Origin: Temnothorax longispinosus
Lineage: Eukaryota > Arthropoda > Insecta > Hymenoptera > Formicidae
Assembly: GCF_030848805.1 (NCBI RefSeq)
Contig: NC_092363.1
Location: 17,888,600-17,952,599 of the forward strand
Direction of reading: 5' to 3'
Length of the DNA: 64,000 bases
Below, one piece after another: positions 13,001 to 23,915 of this stretch (its first letter is position 1; every line of letters starts with the position of its first letter). The translations under genes were made by a program, and so were the position numbers. The notes under the pieces were generated by a model. It saw only the letters and a list, made by a program, of their open reading frames with translations. It ran no database searches and was not told the DNA's origin.

Positions 13001-15853
13001 GAAAAAAAACTCGAAGGAACATCGTGAACGTCGTGTGCAGATTTACGAGGCGCAGGATCGTCCAATCGCGAGTTGGAATGCGGCCACGCCGGACTACGCG
13101 CGATCTTCGTGACTTTTACGGCGAGATAATATCTGGCCGAATCCTTACTTGCGTACTTGCATACTTGCAATAATTTGGCGTCTTTGTTATATGTAGATTT
13201 CGTTGACCCCTCGGCGGCTATTCTCGGCTTGAGCTATAATAAAGAGAATTTTATTTTTATTATTTGTGTGATGAATTAATGCAATAGTTATTATAATCGT
13301 CTTGTATCTTGGAAAAAGAAAATTGCAAAGTTTATTCACGGAATTATAGTTCCTTTCTCATACATTATTTATTATGCCGTCATTTTTTCTATGATACGAT
13401 ATTACTACATAATTAATATTAATAATTAGGAATGATAAACTTCCATACGCGCGATGAACATTTGTCTTTAAAAAGAATATTAAGAAAGAAATAATATATT
13501 AAAACCATATTTTTACTCGATCAATTTAAAGAGGTATCAAGATTGGGTACCAAATACAAGTGAAAGTAAAAGGCTAACACTCGCAGAGCACAGGCATCAA
13601 GTCCCACGGGATCTCTCAAGTATTTACAATCCCCCAACATTTGCCGTTTGGAAGAACTACCTTTGAAGCTATTGACCGTTGATATTTTATCGCAGGCACT
13701 CGAATATCTACGATGTCTAGTCATGCGCGGTATAAATAATTCTGTCCGACAATTACGGATGACTTCGTCGAGTTTCGTCTCATCGATCCATCCTCGGGGG
13801 ACGAAGGGATCGTACCCTACGTAGCGCAGATTCCTCGCGAAGATAAACGCTCGTTCTTTCCGATATATCTTCCCGGATATTCCGGATCTTTGGACCGGTC
13901 GACATCGGCCGAACGCGGAGGAGGGCTATTTTCGTTACGTGACGCAATCCGATCGGTCGGTGGCGCGAATATGGTCTTTTACAGCAGCCGTGCTACGCGC
14001 CAGGATGGCGCGATGGCCGGGCCCGACGGGACACCGGGGAAAGGGGGCCACGTTGCACGCGAAACGCGAGGCAACCATCAGGACGACGTGTTTTGCGTCC
14101 TTCGAAGGTCGGATCGGCGCCGCGGTCACCGATCCTCTCGGCGCCGGCGTGTCCAGCCACTAAATCCCGGAATTATGCGCCCGCTGGATCCCGCTGGATG
14201 GATGATGGCAATCGCCCGGGGGGAGAGATTTATTGAAACGACCGATATGATCCTCGATAGCAGGCGTATCTTTAAAGCCATCGTAAAGCAGCCGAGAGCC
14301 AGTTTTCTTTTTTACACCGCGTAAAAAACGTTGGGACAACTAGCTTGATTAGTTGCGAACTATTAGCGACACGCATTAACTACTGGATGCATATGAGAAG
14401 ATCTTCAAGACTGTTTTTTTTTTTTATTTTGTAACATTCCTCTCAGCACCGTCGATCAAGCCTTTTCCTTCTTCGAGGCAATTTTTGAACTTTTAATTTA
14501 AAATAATCAAAATCGTGTTTTTTTTTTGCTATTTTTTCAAAGTTTATAAAAAAATTAGGTACCCTAGGATTAATTTGTACGCCAAATGTGCATCTCTCTC
14601 GTTTCCTATGATGATTGCTCATTGATGCTTCCGCCTGTCTTTCAGAAATGTGCATCTGATTCCCACTGTCGCGCAAGGGCCGCCAAGCTGGAGCGAGTGT
14701 CCACGTTGCAGGGCGTTCGCGTAATCGAGGCTATAGACGCCTGTGAATGTTCGCCGGAATCGTCCTGCAGACGGGAATCCTACACCCATCATGTACATTT
14801 CGGTACGCCGCACCAGACAATCGTGGATATCGGAGTTTGCATCGGCCATTGCGGTAAAGGTACGACCTCGCAAGAACTCTGGTACCCTGAAACGTAAGAT
14901 GAAGTACGATGATCTACGCGATTATCGTTACGCGTCAATATTTCTCATAAATAAAAAAATTTTCCACGCTTCTCCTTTCATTTATCTCATTTGGTTTTAT
15001 CTCCGTAATTTTTATGAGATCTGAAAATTAATGTTCTACTTGTTTTTCAAGACTTGGGCTGTAAGCCGGTCCGGAATAACACAATCAGCGTCAAGGGGCC
15101 AAACGGTACGTACATAAACGTCGAATAAACATGGGATTGAAACTATAAAAGTCCGAGTAATTTATACACGTACTTACAATCCGTATTGAGGCTTGTGCTG
15201 TTTTCAAGGTGACGAGGTTTACCAAGTGGTCGAGAAATGTGGCTGCGCCGGTCATTGTCACCGGATGGACCACATGGAAACTGTGCTGGATTACAGCGAG
15301 GTGACGATCAAAGAGGGTACGAACACGACCGACGTGAGGCCCGTGGTCCGAGTATGAAACATTCGATTAACTAATCCTTAAAAAAAAAGATATAAGATAT
15401 ATGTATTAATTATTTTGCAGTTTTGCTTTTTATGAACATTCCTTCGTCTCGCTTGTAATTAACGATATCAATTTCTGTCTGTTATTTTTGGCAGCAAATA
15501 AACGTCGGCCAATGCGTCGGGACGTGTCCGGGTAACGAGACGGAGACGTGTCTTTTGCGGGACAAAAAGGATCCGTCCAGGTGTGTAGCCGGTCTATATT
15601 CGAAGCAGCACACTTGCACACCGGCCAGATTTAAGGTGCACGAGTACAGGTAGAGTCCACGAATTCCAACTGTTATCACGTACATCTCAAAGAACGAGAA
15701 AATCTAATTTCCGATCAAATATCCTTCCGATTTGAGAGTTACAAGTGCGTGGAATACGATCAGTGTTTAACGTTATCGCGTTTGATACTTTTTAGAACCC
15801 GACGAGGAGCGAAGAGAGAAACAATTCAAATCACTCAGTGTGCCTGCGTCTAG
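10079..15853 (+). CDS. pnhd: Pinhead-like secreted cysteine-module protein
   Basis: Seven exons join in frame: 10079-10157, 12163-12266, 14646-14859, 15052-15105, 15209-15351, 15495-15649 and 15796-15853, giving 268 residues. Residues 1-26 form a signal peptide (basic start, then VLAGFAMVCVA). Three cysteine modules follow. Each opens with G-x-C-x3-C (residues 38-44, 124-130, 203-209) after a short beta-like I/V-D/N stretch, and each closes with C-x-C (94-96, 161-163, 265-267). The protein ends CACV, as cystine-knot proteins often do. Size, secretion, the repeated knot-like modules and the position directly upstream of an ADMP gene on the same strand point to Pinhead, an ADMP antagonist in chordates. 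The identification rests on architecture and synteny, not a search. An AATAAA lies at 16,005-16,010. Exon 5 uses a GTATGA donor just before an in-frame TGA. Confidence 0.75.
10158..12162 (+). other. pnhd: Pinhead intron 1
   Basis: A two-kilobase intron separating the signal-peptide exon from the first cysteine module. It holds a perfect 14-base-arm palindrome with TAAT at its centre (11,681-11,712) and a pyrimidine-rich stretch near 11,960-12,040. Early long introns of developmental genes often carry enhancers, but nothing here proves that. Confidence 0.5.
11681..11712. repeat. Perfect palindrome with TAAT centre in Pinhead intron 1
   Basis: Arms GTTTTAATCGAAAT and ATTTCGATTAAAAC are exact complements around a central TAAT. 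It could form a hairpin or a paired homeodomain-type binding site; the sequence also contains ATTA cores on both arms. Confidence 0.7.
12267..14645 (+). other. pnhd: Pinhead intron 2
   Basis: A 2.4 kb intron. It contains a GC-rich stretch at about 13,880-14,170 with stop-free frames on both strands (longest 13,890-14,324 plus), but these have no hydrophobic core, repeat or domain I recognise and I do not call a gene. The rest is AT-rich and featureless. Confidence 0.45.
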
Positions 15854-17569
15854 ACTGAAATTTATTATTTCGCCGCGAGTGGTCACATTCGAGTCGAATT
15901 GGAAACGAGAGAAAGAGAGAAAAGGAAAGCGAAAGAGAGAGAAAGACATATTTTGCACGTACACTCATGTTCCTAGGTACATCATGTACAAATCCATGTG
16001 GCTGAATAAATCAAAGATGTTTTCATGAATGAGACAGATGTCTTTCTCCCCGCACCGCACCCATCTATAGTTTATACTACTAATTCGGGACTTACTTACC
16101 ATAATGAAGCTTTTATGAAGAGAAGACGAGTTCAACGAGTTGCATTATTTTGTGATTCATACTTTCTTACGTTATGCCTGCATTAAAGCGACGAATCGAC
16201 CTCCCTCTGACGCCTGATTGCCCCAATTTCAGCGGAACACGCCCACGAGAGATTGTTGACTACAATAGAGTCAATCGTGCTAAAATTAGAGATTTCTTGG
16301 TGAGTATAGTTCCACCGCGTGCGTCCAACAATTGGCAAATATTTTCGTCACGTCTTTTGCGATTTTGGCGTGCGACAACGACGGTCCGCCTACGCGAGCG
16401 GACGTTTATCGATAACGGAGCGAGATATATGCATAACGCGATTATTGGCCAACAATGCAGCACGCGAGCGACTCCGGGATCGGGTAAGGCCTCGAAATTA
16501 GAGAAAACAAAAATCCCAAAAATAAAATCGGTGGATCGAAAAAAATTTACCGGAATAAATTATCGGCCCTCGCCGAGTCTCTCGTTAGAGAATACCCACG
16601 ATAAATAAATCGCCGACGTCGAATCCGCCTAAATATCGCCGCGTGACAAATCACATAACTCGGCACTTACGAATCCACGGAATTTAGGAAGCGCTCGCTG
16701 TTTTTAATAGCCACGTGGTGTCATCGCGTGGAGCGCGACCTCGTATCTCTCGGTCTTTTTAAAGTCTCGCCTGTCTCATCGATCTCGACCGGTTAATCGG
16801 TCATCGCGAAAAAAACGTTCGTAAATCGCTCCAATTACGGATCCTAGTCGGGAGAACTGATTACCATTCCTTTCCCCGGAGAAACATTTCGTTGTATATA
16901 GTTTGATATTTGCAAATATCCAAGTTCACACTTTACAATGGGAACGTCAAAAAAGGGGATCTTTCCTAACCGAATAACATATTCGATTCTCCCGAATGGG
17001 ACATTTTTTAAATATAATTTACGTGACGAACAAGCAAACAAGTTCGATTTACGTGTTTTTATAAGCGAGTCCCGTCAGTGAGTTAAAGGGCCAAAGAAAA
17101 CACTAATAAAAGTACTTAAACCTTGCTGAAGCGGGAAGATCGCGCCGCGGGATCGCGCCAAGAAGTCCCCGTCCAACGACGGCGAGGGAGAAGCGAGAAG
17201 AGAGCCGATGCCGCGGGGGGCGAACGAGTTGCGGGGGAGGCAACTCCCGGCGTAGCATAAAGGTGACTCCTCGCGGCCAAGACCTCCCATATGCCACTTA
17301 GCATCCCGTTCGGTTCGGCAAAATCTCCTCCGTGCACTTCTTTCTCCCTATCCTTCTTCCTTCCGCGCTGATAAGAACACGCCGATAAGGACACTCCGGA
17401 CACTCGAGAACAAGGGCTCGCTATCCTTCTCGATCGCGATGAGAGGGTAAGCCGTTGCGCGACGGCGACGGTGACCGGTGCCGAGCGATTTTCGCGTGCG
17501 ATTTCTTGGAACTGACAGTGGACGTCTCTTCTTCTTTCTCCTCGCGACATACGTGAATCCACGACGGTG
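15854..17569. other. Pinhead-Admp intergenic region
   Basis: 1.7 kb between the Pinhead stop and the Admp start. It begins with the Pinhead 3' UTR (AATAAA at 16,005-16,010). From about 17,130 to 17,569 it becomes GC-rich, the probable Admp promoter and 5' UTR. No protein gene is supported; the frames at 16,174-16,608 (plus) and 17,116-17,808 (minus) look like compositional shadows. Confidence 0.5.
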
Positions 17570-20077
17570 ATGACGAGAAGCGCGCCGTGCCGCTTCCTAG
17601 TGCTGCTGCTCTCGTTGACGTCTCTGTGCGACGTTGACGCGTACCCGAAGTCGGAGTCCCGGATCGAGGAGCGGGATGGCCTCGAGCAGGAACTCGGTGA
17701 ATCGTCGTGGCCCATCGTCCAACCGGACGAGAACGACCTCGCGCCCCGACGGGAGGAGGCTCTGCAAAAGATACAAGAGGTGATAATGGAAATCTGGAAC
17801 TTTAACACAGTCTTCCGGGTAACGTAGCTCCGGGATATCCCGGGAAATTCTACGCGGCCCGGATTCGCAAATTCAAATCGCAGATTCGATTCGAATTTGC
17901 AACTTGTCGTTTTTTCGACAAATTACCTGGAGCTTCGCATTAAAAAATGGCGAACGAATTGCAGATCCTTGGCATTCGGAGTCAGAACGAGAATCTGGCC
18001 CATCGCAAGGTACCGCCGCAGTTCATGATGGAGCTCTACAACACCATCGCCGATCCCAGCGGGGTCACGCGAGGCCGGAATCCGTACAACGCCAGGGTAG
18101 TGCGCAGCTTCATCGAGAGGGGTAATTCTTTCAGTCAGTATAATCACGAAAACTCGCAGGATCCGCTGCCGGGTGAAAGGGCGATCTAAACGTTTGTTTC
18201 TCGTTTGTTTCGCGCGCGTAGACTCTCCCCTGTCGCATTTCTACTTCTTCAACGTCTCGGGGCTGGAGATGGACGAGTCGGTGCTGGAGGCCGAGCTGCA
18301 TCTCTACCGGAAAAAAGCGCCGGCGAGGAACATGCGTCCGCTGACGTCTGCGTCGCCTTATTATCTGGTAAGTGCCTGGCACGGTAAGCGTCGCCGATCA
18401 GCGTGCCAATCTTTTGACTGCACGCGAATTAGGCAATACTGCCGCGTTGACGCGTCGACCTTGATGTATGCGCAGATAAGGGTGTATCAAGTGCTGGACG
18501 ATCGCAGCCTCGACGTGCCGGATCTTCACAGATTGTTGAACATTCGTTACGTCGGCGCGCACGCTTCCGGTTGGCAGGTGAGCGTATAACATTTTAATTC
18601 CTTCTTCCGTAATGATCTCATCTCGATATTAACAATTTTTTCGAAACAATATTTCCACTGTTATGTCCTTGTCTAATTTTCAAATTTCAAGAATGTCTTA
18701 ATAGTTAGATCTTTGATCGCTGTATTTTTAAAAATCATTTCAGATAATTTGCCGAAACTTTAATATTCTCTAATTATCTCGTATAAGAATCCTTTTTTTT
18801 TATTGTATAAAAAGACGACTGTTTCTGTTTCATAACGTCCGCTTCGACAATTTATCGAATTATTCGTATCTTGAAGAATTTATTAAAAATCGAGAAGGCG
18901 ACAATGTATTTGACACTTGTATTTAAAAAAACCTTGATGAATTTAGTAATTCATATAAAAAATTACGTAAGTGTGTGTTACATCGCGTTAGATATTTCAA
19001 TTAAGTATAATGTCTGTACAGATATTCAATGTCAAGCAAGCTGTTCTCGGATGGGTGAGCGGAGAGCCGAATCTGGGCCTCCTGGTGACGGCGCAGAATC
19101 TGTTTGAGGACGAAATATCGGTGGAGTTCTCCCGCCGAAACGACTATCACCACAGCAAGCAGCCGATATTGGTACTGTTCGACGATGACAGTAACGACCG
19201 GTCCGGCGAAAGGTCGGTAGTCGTGCCGCGATATTACGCATATGGAAACCAGGATGATGACAAGGAGAACCGTGGGAAAGGTCCCGCGTACGAGAAGGAC
19301 GCGGAGAACGAGAAGATCGATCTGGAGAACAGCTACGATGACGCCGAGCACTACAAGAGGCACGAGAGACAACGAAGAGGGGACGGTCAGCCCGAGGAGG
19401 TCTCGTTGGTGAGCAGACGCGAGCCGGAATTTTTCCAGCGACAAAAGAGAAGACGCGAGGAAGAGGAGGAGGATCAGGCAGGAACTTCTCGTTACGGGGA
19501 ACCTTTAGAAGCGACGAGACGCCGTCGTCGCGACGCGACGTCCTCCCGGGAACGCACCACCGACGGTATCGTGTCGAAAAGTCGCTCGAGAATCACGCGG
19601 ATCCTCACGTCGATGGACATCTACGAGAGAGCGGCGTTTCGCGAGAGGCTGGGACAAACGGCGCGAGACAGGTCGGCGAAAATCGCGGAGCGACGTCGTC
19701 GACCGCGCCGGTCGACGAGCAACCAGAACCCGATAACGTCTCTGAATCAGTCATCGGGGAACGCGACCGAGTGCACGAGGCACGAGCTCTACGTGGACTT
19801 TCGCGATATCGGGCTGTCGTCCTCGATAATCGCCCCGGCCGGCTACTCCGCGTACCAGTGCAAGGGCGTGTGCGAGCCGCCTCTCAGCCAGGACCAGCGG
19901 CCGACGAATCACGCGACGATACAGGCGATCGTGCACAAGATGGCCAAGGGCGTCGAGAGGCCGTGCTGCGTGCCCACCAAGCTGCTCAGCACCAGCATCC
20001 TCTTCTACGACGACAACGAGAATGTCGTGCTCAAGATGTACGAGGACATGATCGCGGACCGTTGCGGGTGTCGTTAA
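17570..20077 (+). CDS. Admp: ADMP (anti-dorsalizing morphogenetic protein), BMP-family ligand
   Basis: Five exons join in frame: 17570-17779, 17965-18121, 18222-18367, 18476-18577 and 19022-20077, giving 556 residues. A signal peptide (FLVLLLSLTSLC) is followed by a TGF-beta prodomain (VPPQFMMELYNTIAD, HFYFFNVSG, IFNVKQAVLGW). A long charged linker (about residues 275-435) with several polybasic sites comes next, then a seven-cysteine mature domain of about 121 residues ending CGCR. RPTNHATIQ and DNENVVLKMYEDM are closer to vertebrate ADMP than to BMP2/4 or BMP5-8. ADMP is a BMP ligand that takes part in dorsoventral patterning and in self-regulation of BMP gradients; it is absent from Drosophila. 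At the wrist epitope the usual W-x-x-W is L-S-S-S (L470, S473). I took the ATG at 17,570 because it gives the signal peptide. Two kB-like sites lie in intron 1. Confidence 0.9.
17832..17851 (+). promoter_or_regulatory. Two abutting NF-kB/Dorsal-like sites in Admp intron 1
   Basis: GGGATATCCC at 17,832-17,841 fits the general kB pattern GGGRNNYYCC and is palindromic. It is followed without a gap by GGGAAATTCT, one base off a strong Rel site. The location is intron 1 of a dorsoventral patterning gene. This is a motif match only. Confidence 0.4.
18578..19021 (+). other. Admp: Admp last intron
   Basis: A 444-base AT-rich intron between the last prodomain exon and the large final exon. Nothing else seen in it. 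Confidence 0.8.
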
Positions 20078-20359
20078 AACGGAGGGATATAGCTGATCGC
20101 GGAAGACCAGCGGTGTTGTCGGCCGTGTAATTATAGACGACCACGCGAAGGAAACGGTGATATCTAAAGAACGGGGAAGGGAGGAATGTGGAGAGATAAA
20201 CAGGGAAATCTCTGTACGTCTGATTCGTGATCGATTTGATCCTTTTCTACCGCAGCAAAAGAAACTATCGCGAAGTGATTGAATGGAAATTAATATATAT
20301 GAACAGGTATTCTTATTGTTTCCATTGATACAAAAATAATACGATGACTGGAACGAACT

Positions 20360-20639
20360 TCGCCCTGGGGCCGCCACGGAAGCCCTACCTTTATCTACCT
20401 CTACGTAGTACTCCTCTGCCAACGGGGCGTTCTCTGAGATCCTCCTGAATTTATCGTTGACCTCCCTCCTTCTTCTTTGCGCCTCCAACGACTTGTATGC
20501 CTCGTCTATCTCTTGAATTTTTCCTCAGCACCGGGGCTTTTGTTCTTATCAGGATGATATTTTAAGTCTAAGCTTTTTTTATTTCCTCATCGCTCGCTCC
20601 CTTGGCCACGTCAAGTATCTTGTGGTAGCTGTTTTCCAT
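20360..20639 (-). pseudogene. DnaJ (Hsp40) J-domain pseudogene
   Basis: Read on the minus strand from 20,639, the sequence starts like a J-domain (ENSYHKILDVAKGASDEEIKKA). It then hits stops where a short deletion has removed part of helix II, resumes in another frame with the invariant HPD (YHPDKNKSPGAEEKFK), loses one more base, and resumes again (EIDEAYKSL). Beyond the J-domain the frame stays open but matches nothing I know. There is no intron inside the J-domain, so it could be a processed copy. It lies about 280 bases beyond the Admp stop, on the opposite strand. At least two frame-breaking deletions make it non-functional. Confidence 0.75.
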
Positions 20640-20684
20640 CTCCTCGACTGTCGTTCCTGAAACAGCATCCAAACGTATTGCATC

Positions 20685-20849
20685 TATATATGGAAGGGTT
20701 AAAGCCATAGTGGTGTAAGTCACTTTTTTTAATTTATCGAGTTAAGTTCATAGATGCAGTCTACACATGCAGATATGTTGAAAGAAGAAGAGAAAAAAGT
20801 GGTAAAAAAATTGACTTACACCACTATGGCTTTAACCCCTCCATATATA
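20685..20849. mobile_element. MITE-like element with about 45-base terminal inverted repeats
   Basis: The left end reads TATATATGGAAGGGTTAAAG and the right end is its near-perfect complement (CTTTAACCCCTCCATATATA). The similarity runs about 45 bases into each arm through CATAGTGGTGTAAGTCA. Total length 165 bases with about 70 unpaired central bases and no coding capacity. It sits just upstream of the DnaJ pseudogene start. Confidence 0.75.
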
Positions 20850-23654
20850 AATCAATTTCTAATTAGCGCAACAGAGTTGCATTTTCCTTCCTTTCTCTTT
20901 ATACATAATATATAAAAAGGAATTTATACAAGAAGAATTGATCGCTTGCTCGTTTTTGCCTTTGACCGAAGGATAACTCGTTCTCGTTGTAAATAGTCAG
21001 GCTGTTGACCGATCGCGTAGTCTTTTGATTCTCCCGTTCGATCACTTCATCGTTGAAGGGTTCGGTGCAACAGCGGCCTATAATCTGTATCTTACTAACT
21101 CGAGCTCCCGCATCATTTTACGGCTTATTTTAATGGATTAACGGTGAATTCTCTCAGCGCTGTCATTCCCGGAGATTCAACGTGACGATTCTGCAATCGG
21201 CACGCCACACGCAGCTACTTTTGTACATAAGAACATTCCTAAGTGGGCGCGTATAGAATTAATGTGTTAACGATTAACGACGTATATCTGTATTAGTGTA
21301 CCGCTAGATCGTAGCGCCGTTAAATTATTGCCATAATCGTAAACGTAGGATTAGACGGACGATGTCCAGCTGCGCGTGTGTACATATATAAACGGCGACG
21401 CATCTCGCCGAATTTATTTATAGCCAAGCGAGAGCAAGAAAAAAAAACAAGAAATAAAACGATACTTAAGCGACATTGCGTCTCGAGTTATTGGCCACCA
21501 CAAACCCCGATCCTTTCTCCACAGGTCCCAAAAGGAGGAGCCCCACGGCTCATGCCTTTGCGGAATTTAATTCCGCGAGGTATGAAATCAGCGGTACATT
21601 GTTGCTGCTTTTTTATTATCTGATTGCGATACGCCCTCCTCGACCGAGAGAGGCTCCCCAGCTTGGGAGCGAAACCGCTGGAATGAGATGAGTTTATACA
21701 GGGGCAAGCCGGTTGACGGCGACCGGCGGGATTATAATCGCGAAATGCAAAAGATTGCTACTGTCAGGCTCCTTTCGCGCGATCGTATTGTTATACGACT
21801 TCACGCGATAAGAGCCGCCTGTTTATACCTTCTGACAATCTTAAACGCCCGATGTAAAACGCATAACGTTTTAATCTTTCATAACCGGATTCTTTTTGCT
21901 TTATACAATCGGGAAATGAGAAATGTTCATTAAATTAAATCATTGAGACTTAAAAAATATAGATGTATAGGTATATAATTTTCTAATCACGTGTACGTTG
22001 CAGAGAATTAAGCGAGAAAATATGGCAAGAAGATTTATTTTGCCATGCATTTGCGAAGAGTGTATGAGTTTTCTTTTAGTTCCAACATTCCAGCAACGGT
22101 AAATCGCACGTGATCTTTATTACCGTCGTAATCGGGCCTCTCGTCCGCGACCCTACGAGATTGACGCTGAGCAAAATAAGACGCCGTGATCTCGATTGAA
22201 TAATTGTCCAGCGGTGAAATCGCGCAATTTCGCAAGATTGAACGAAATTGCGGACGATCACGCAGCGTATTCGCTCGACAAAAACGGTCACTTCGTCCCG
22301 GCTTGTTTTCGTCCCTCCGCGTGAACCGTGACCTCCTTCGTTTTTAGCACACGTGCCAGCGTAACGGGGGGTCTCATTATTCAGCCTTCTAATTTTATAT
22401 TCAAATCCACTCCGCCCCTTCATTTCTGTAAAGACGCGTGGCAGCATAAACCCACGATACATTTCATTTGTCTCGATCATACTGAAGAAAGAAAAAAATC
22501 ATCGTAACTCATCGCGATACACTGTAATTCACAATGAAAAATATATATTTATTCCAGAAAAATATAATTGCACAATTTCTTTTCATATTTTCGCCTAGAT
22601 ATGACATTATTTTATTTTACGTACCAAATATATGATTATTTCGATAAGTATAATCGATTTGGGAAAGAATAATTTATCGTTAGGTATTGATAATATTTTA
22701 ATACATTTTTAATTTTTCAGTTATCAAGATCATCAGGTACACAAAATTGAAAAGTTATGCGATAAATGATAGACTGCCTCGGCATTTTCTTTAAGGCGAT
22801 CTCTGCAGAATCTATAACAATATAGGTTTCTACGTTCTATCCTCGACACTCCGATATCGATCTACGGGTGTTCGCGTCTCGGAGCAGCGAGCCGAGGGCG
22901 ACGCACGAAATTTGCATATCGTTCCTCGCGACACTCGAGACCGCTCTCGTGCCGCCACGCTGCATTCCGCATACGCGAATGCATCCTCGGCTATATTTAA
23001 TCCGCGGTGGGTGTATTTTCGAATCGGCCCGGCTAAAAATAGCCGGAACGCGCGCGTCCCGCTGCATTCCACCGTTGTATTTAGATCCTCGTAATACGCG
23101 GCCGCGCACACACGCGAAACACACATATACACAAATATGCACGCACATATATGTACGTAGGAAATTTTATTACCCGACAATTTTGGGAGCATCCCGCACG
23201 ATTGCGGAAGGACTCCAACAGTGATGTGTGGAAATTCGTTATCATACGTATTCGAAGCAAATTTCGAAACTTTCCTATCTTTGGCAAACTATAGCGCTAA
23301 ATACTTACAATTCTCGGGTTTTGTGTTTTTAGGAAAGCAACAGATTTTAAGCGAGTTTTCTTCTTCATCGGACGAAAGTGTCTCCCCAATAGACAAATTA
23401 AAACATTAATTTATAAATAATATTTATAATTAATATCTGTGTAATTTATATTAATTTAATTTAACATATTTATGGTCTCGAAGACCATATGCAGTCCGCG
23501 AGTTTGACGTGGCGGTCGTAAACTACCGTGAACCGCGACGCTTGCGAAAGAGTGACCAGAGTGTTTACGAGATCAGAATGATCAGAAGACGTTATGGAAT
23601 GTTTACAAGGCTTAATTAATGGGGCTTAATCCTGCGAGAAGACGCGACCTATCA

Positions 23655-23915
23655 TTCGAAAGAGAACAAGAAAAGCCTCGGGGATGGTAGACTGGCATGC
23701 AGGGCTAATGAGAAGCCAAAATCATACGAAGACAAGGAAGACAAGAAACAGATCAATAAGAAGCGAAGAAACGCAGAGAGAACGTCTAGATCTCGAGAAA
23801 GAATAAGAAAAGCTTCGGGGGATAGTAGACTGGCGGAGTTAATGAGAAGTAAAATCAAATAAAAAGAACGTAAGATTAACAAAAAGCGAAGAAACGTAGA
23901 AAGGACGTCTTATAG
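23655..23915. repeat. Diverged tandem duplication, unit about 125 bases
   Basis: Two purine-rich direct repeats follow each other. Both carry, in order, AAGAAAAGC, a GGGAT.GTAGACTGGC block, TAATGAGAAG and AAGCGAAGAAACG followed by GACGTCT or AACGTCT. Copy 1 covers about 23,655-23,795 and copy 2 about 23,796-23,915. A lysine/arginine-rich frame runs through most of both copies without an ATG start. I do not know the repeat. Confidence 0.6.

Noticed and set aside
13890..14324. 144-codon frame in Pinhead intron 2
   Set aside because: No hydrophobic core, no domain, and open frames on the other strand too; explained by local GC content.
15209..15357. Stop codon after the GDEVYQ exon read as the end of the Pinhead protein
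   Set aside because: A GTATGA donor six bases before the TGA gives an in-frame join to the next cysteine module, which completes the third knot.
16174..16608. 144-codon frame between Pinhead and Admp
   Set aside because: No recognisable motif; composition typical of non-coding CpG-rich DNA.
17116..17808. 230-codon minus-strand frame over the Admp promoter and first exon
   Set aside because: Antisense shadow of the Admp exon and of the GC-rich promoter; serine/arginine-rich with no domain.
22830..23224. Pair of about 120-codon frames on opposite strands
   Set aside because: No start or splice context, no domain; mirror frames of the same CpG-rich stretch.
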